From Mesorhizobium waimense (GTDB lineage Bacteria > Pseudomonadota > Alphaproteobacteria > Rhizobiales > Rhizobiaceae), in the NCBI RefSeq assembly GCF_003601975.1, contig NZ_QZWZ01000031.1, positions 1-64,000 of the forward strand: a stretch of 64,000 nt of DNA, written 5' to 3'. The translations under genes were made by a program, and so were the position numbers. The notes below the pieces were generated by a model. It was not told where the DNA came from and did not search any database. It saw only the letters and a program-made list of their open reading frames with translations. Below are positions 61,522 through 64,000 of this stretch, piece after piece. Each line of letters starts with the position of its first letter. The stretch's first letter is position 1.

Positions 61522-62505
61522 ATGAACGCACCCACCCTTCCCGGCATCGCCGACATCCGCAGTGCCGCAGCAAAACTCTCCGGCCTGATCGTCGAAACCC
61601 CCTTGATCGAATCGCCCGAACTCAACAAGCGCTTCGGCGGACGCATTCTGTTCAAGCCGGAGACGCTGCAGCGCACCGGATCGTTCAAGTTCCGCGGCGC
61701 CTACAACAAGCTTTCGTCGCTCACCGAAGAGGAACGCCGCCGTGGCGTCGTCGCCTTCTCGTCGGGCAACCACGCGCAAGGCGTTGCCGCTTCCGCCGCG
61801 ATGTTCGGCGTCAAGGCGGTCATCGCCATGCCGGCCGACGCGCCGGCGATGAAGATCGCCAATGTCCGTAAGATGGGCGCCGAGGTAGTGCATTTCGATC
61901 GCGTCCGCGAGGACCGCATGACCGTCGTTCGCCCTTACGTCGAACAGGGCATGGTTCTTGTGCCGCCCTACGACGATCCCAGGATCATCGCCGGCCAGGG
62001 AACGATCGGCCTCGAACTGATGGCACAGGCAAAGGCGCTGGGTGCAAGTCTCGACGCGGTCGTCATTCCATGCGGCGGCGGCGGCCTCTCCAGCGGCATT
62101 TCGGTCGCAGTCAAGGATGCTTCGGCGGGCACCTCGGTCTGGGGGGTCGAGCCCGAGCATTTTGACGACACCCGCCGGTCGCTGGCCAAGGGCGCCAGGG
62201 TCATGAACGAACCCGGTCATCAATCGATCTGCGATGCGCTTCTCGTCGCCGAGCCGGGCGCGATCACCTTCGAGATCAACCGCAAAAACCTCACCGGCGT
62301 CATTGCCGTCTCCGACCAGGCAACGCGACAGGCGATGCGCGACGCCATGGCCCATCTCAAGCTGGTCGTCGAGCCCGGCGGCAGCGTCGCGCTGGCGGCA
62401 CTGTCGTCTGGCGAGATCGACCTGGCAGGCAAATGTGTCGCCGTGGTGCTCTCCGGCGGCAACGTCGATTTCGGCACCTATGCGGAAATCATGGCGGCGG
62501 CTTGA
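61522..62505 (+). CDS. Threonine/serine dehydratase family PLP enzyme
   Basis: A 327-residue fold-II PLP enzyme lacking the C-terminal ACT regulatory domain, so of the catabolic or serine/threonine dehydratase type. PLP Lys K56 is in RTGSFKFRGAYNKL. SSGNHAQGVA and CGGGGLSSGIS are phosphate-binding loops. It deaminates threonine or serine, or may act as a 3-hydroxyaspartate dehydratase or serine racemase. Stop directly abuts the convergent ABC gene. Confidence 0.92.
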   Translation: MNAPTLPGIADIRSAAAKLSGLIVETPLIESPELNKRFGGRILFKPETLQRTGSFKFRGAYNKLSSLTEEERRRGVVAFSSGNHAQGVAASAAMFGVKAVIAMPADAPAMKIANVRKMGAEVVHFDRVREDRMTVVRPYVEQGMVLVPPYDDPRIIAGQGTIGLELMAQAKALGASLDAVVIPCGGGGLSSGISVAVKDASAGTSVWGVEPEHFDDTRRSLAKGARVMNEPGHQSICDALLVAEPGAITFEINRKNLTGVIAVSDQATRQAMRDAMAHLKLVVEPGGSVALAALSSGEIDLAGKCVAVVLSGGNVDFGTYAEIMAAA

Positions 62506-63642
62506 TCAGTCCAGCGTCCGCCTGAACCGCACCAGCGCCACGCCGGAAAACAGCGCCACGAACACCACCAGCCAGCCGATCTCGGTCGCCACGGCCGGCA
62601 GCTCGGCGCCTTTCAGCATTACCGCGCGGATGATGCGCAAAAAATGCGTCAGCGGCAGGATTTCGCCGAAGAGCTGCGCCCAGTCCGGCATGCCGCGATA
62701 GGGGAACATGAAGCCGGACAGCATGATCGACGGCAAGAAAAAGAAGAAGGTGAGCTGCAGCGCCTGCATCTGCGTGCGCGCGATCGTCGAGATCGTGTAG
62801 CCGAGCAGCACCAGCGCCAGCACGAAGATCAGCACGGCGGTCAAGAGCAGCGACATCGAGCCGGTGAAGGGAATGGCGAACAGAAGTTTCGCTGCCGCCA
62901 GCACCACCACCACCTGCACCGCGCCGACCACCAGATAGGGCAGCACCTTGCCCATCATGATCTCCAGCGGGCTGGTGGGCATGGCGAGCAGGTTCTCCAT
63001 CGTGCCGCGCTCGGTCTCGCGCGTCAGCGCGATCGAGGTCATCATCACCATCGTCATCTGCAGGATCACGCCGAGCAGGCCGGGCACGATGTTGTATTGC
63101 GAGATGCCCTCGGGGTTGTAGCGCCGGTGTACCACCACTTCGAGCTGGCCTTTGGCGCTCTCGGCGGCGGCCTCCTGCATGCCGCGCGCCCGAAGCAGCG
63201 CCTGGTTGGCGACGGTGCCCAGCGTCGAGATGGCACCGCTGGCCACGGCCGGGTCGGTGGCGTCGGCCTCGATCAGGATCTGCGGATTGTCGCCGCGCTC
63301 GACCCGGCGCGCGAAATCGGCGGGGATGGTGACGACGAAGGCGACGTCGCCGCGCGACATCAGGAACTCGGCTTCCGCTGCACTTTGCGCGACATTGTCG
63401 AAGCGGTAATAGCCGGTGGTCTGAAGCGCCGAGACCATGGCCCGCGTATAGGGGTCGCTGCTTGTCGCCACCAGGGCGGCCGGCAGGCTCTTCGGATCGT
63501 TGTTGATGGCATAGCCGAACAGCACCAGCTGCATCAGCGGCACGCCCAGCATCATGGCGAAGGTGATGCGGTCGCGCCGCATCTGGATGAATTCCTTGAT
63601 CAGCAGCGCGCCGAGCCGGGCGAAGGAAAAGACGCTGTTCAT
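62506..63642 (-). CDS. ABC-2 type transporter permease
   Basis: A 378-residue YbhS/YbhR-like permease. It has one N-terminal TM (about 25-47), a large periplasmic domain (about 50-175) with a coiled-coil end (ALLRARGMQEAAAESAKGQ), and five TM helices after 180. ETERGTMENLLAMPTSPLEIMMGK and LPSIMLSGFMFPYRGMP are family marks. The start overlaps the stop of the ATPase gene (ATGA). Such systems export drugs or lipids; the substrate is not deducible. Confidence 0.92.
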   Translation of the reverse strand: MNSVFSFARLGALLIKEFIQMRRDRITFAMMLGVPLMQLVLFGYAINNDPKSLPAALVATSSDPYTRAMVSALQTTGYYRFDNVAQSAAEAEFLMSRGDVAFVVTIPADFARRVERGDNPQILIEADATDPAVASGAISTLGTVANQALLRARGMQEAAAESAKGQLEVVVHRRYNPEGISQYNIVPGLLGVILQMTMVMMTSIALTRETERGTMENLLAMPTSPLEIMMGKVLPYLVVGAVQVVVVLAAAKLLFAIPFTGSMSLLLTAVLIFVLALVLLGYTISTIARTQMQALQLTFFFFLPSIMLSGFMFPYRGMPDWAQLFGEILPLTHFLRIIRAVMLKGAELPAVATEIGWLVVFVALFSGVALVRFRRTLD

Positions 63643-64000
63643 GCCATGTTGTCCTTCGAGCCGGACATGAACTGGATAAAGACGTCCTCGAGGCTGGTTT
63701 CGCCCGGCGCCACCGTCACGCCCTTGTGCTGCTTCTCGACATCGGCAAGTGCTGCCTGCAGCGCCTTCTTGTCGGAGCCGACTACATGCAGCGTCGCCCC
63801 GAACGGCGCCACCTGGTCGACGCCGGGTCGACCCTGCAGCGCCTCGGCCACCTGGTCGAGGCGCGGACCTTGCAGCACGAATGTCGTCAGCCCGGCATTC
63901 TTCACCACCTCCTCGACCGTACCGGTGGCCAGCATCTTGCCGTAGGAGATGTAGCTGATGCGGTGGCAGCGCTCGGCCTCGTCCATGTAATGGGTAGAGA
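63639..64000 (-). CDS. ABC transporter ATP-binding protein, C-terminal part (gene runs off the window)
   Basis: The last 120 codons of an ABC ATPase. The H-loop reads STHYMDEAERCHRISYISYGKMLATG, right at the window edge. A DrrA-like C-terminal domain (about 40-115) ends VSLEDVFIQF-like TSLEDVFIQFMSG. Walker A and B lie beyond the window. It pairs with the permease gene it overlaps. Confidence 0.93.
   Translation of the reverse strand, partial: STHYMDEAERCHRISYISYGKMLATGTVEEVVKNAGLTTFVLQGPRLDQVAEALQGRPGVDQVAPFGATLHVVGSDKKALQAALADVEKQHKGVTVAPGETSLEDVFIQFMSGSKDNMA

Overview
The window looks like chromosome of a Rhizobiales member, most probably Mesorhizobium or a close relative. The grounds are the housekeeping order rpmH-rnpA-yidC-engB-argB-(HAD phosphatase)-dapD-dapE-truA-fmt-def, the high GC coding style, an Irr-type iron box in front of an mbfA-like gene, a PmtA-type phospholipid methylase, and several palindromic intergenic repeats of kinds I associate with Mesorhizobium. 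The genus is inferred by recognition, not by a search.

Layout. 1-2390 is a gene-poor accessory strip: a transposase-like fragment cut by the window edge, two XRE regulators and one hypothetical gene. It abuts the 3' end of a tRNA-Arg(ACG) gene (2395-2471), a typical island boundary. From 2690 core DNA begins: an orphan histidine kinase, then rpmH, rnpA, yidC, a Vat/CatB-type acyltransferase and engB. 8.5-16.8 kb carries accessory modules between engB and argB: TetR with an EmrAB-type efflux pair and two operator palindromes, Tat-exported MsrB, an ECF sigma/anti-sigma pair with a secreted fasciclin protein, and an amidase. After argB come RidA (with three regularly built palindromes upstream), a B12/radical SAM protein, Lrp and phenylalanine hydroxylase, MarR with a tiny membrane protein, a GMC oxidoreductase coupled to a 57-residue leader-like peptide, and a GGDEF enzyme.

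25-36 kb is mostly housekeeping: HAD nucleotidase, LOG protein, dapD, two DUF805 proteins, a ketopantoate-reductase-like protein, dapE, the leftward cluster def-fmt-GNAT-truA, and rmuC. 36-47 kb is mixed: GFA protein, CDF transporter, transglutaminase-like protein, a 41-residue basic protein, a guanidine-II-type riboswitch in front of an SMR exporter gene, two luciferase-like oxidoreductases, a CMD protein, an AI-2E family permease, arylamine N-acetyltransferase and an inositol-phosphatase family enzyme. 47.5-53.5 kb has dnaK-dnaJ, pmtA, an FMN reductase and pyrF. 54.7-58.2 kb holds ku-ligD (bacterial NHEJ). The right end has an ArsR regulator facing two small ABM-fold proteins, mbfA with its iron box, a threonine dehydratase and an ABC-2 transporter running off the edge.

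The strongest non-coding observations are the tandem ACGA-loop hairpins (guanidine-II riboswitch) separated from the SMR gene's Shine-Dalgarno by a palindromic repeat, the Irr box on mbfA, the triple CATAC-N5-GTATG array before ridA, and operator palindromes matching adjacent TetR and ArsR genes. I did not find a CRISPR array, phage, toxin-antitoxin locus or recognisable defence island, and no wholly new multi-gene system that I would defend.
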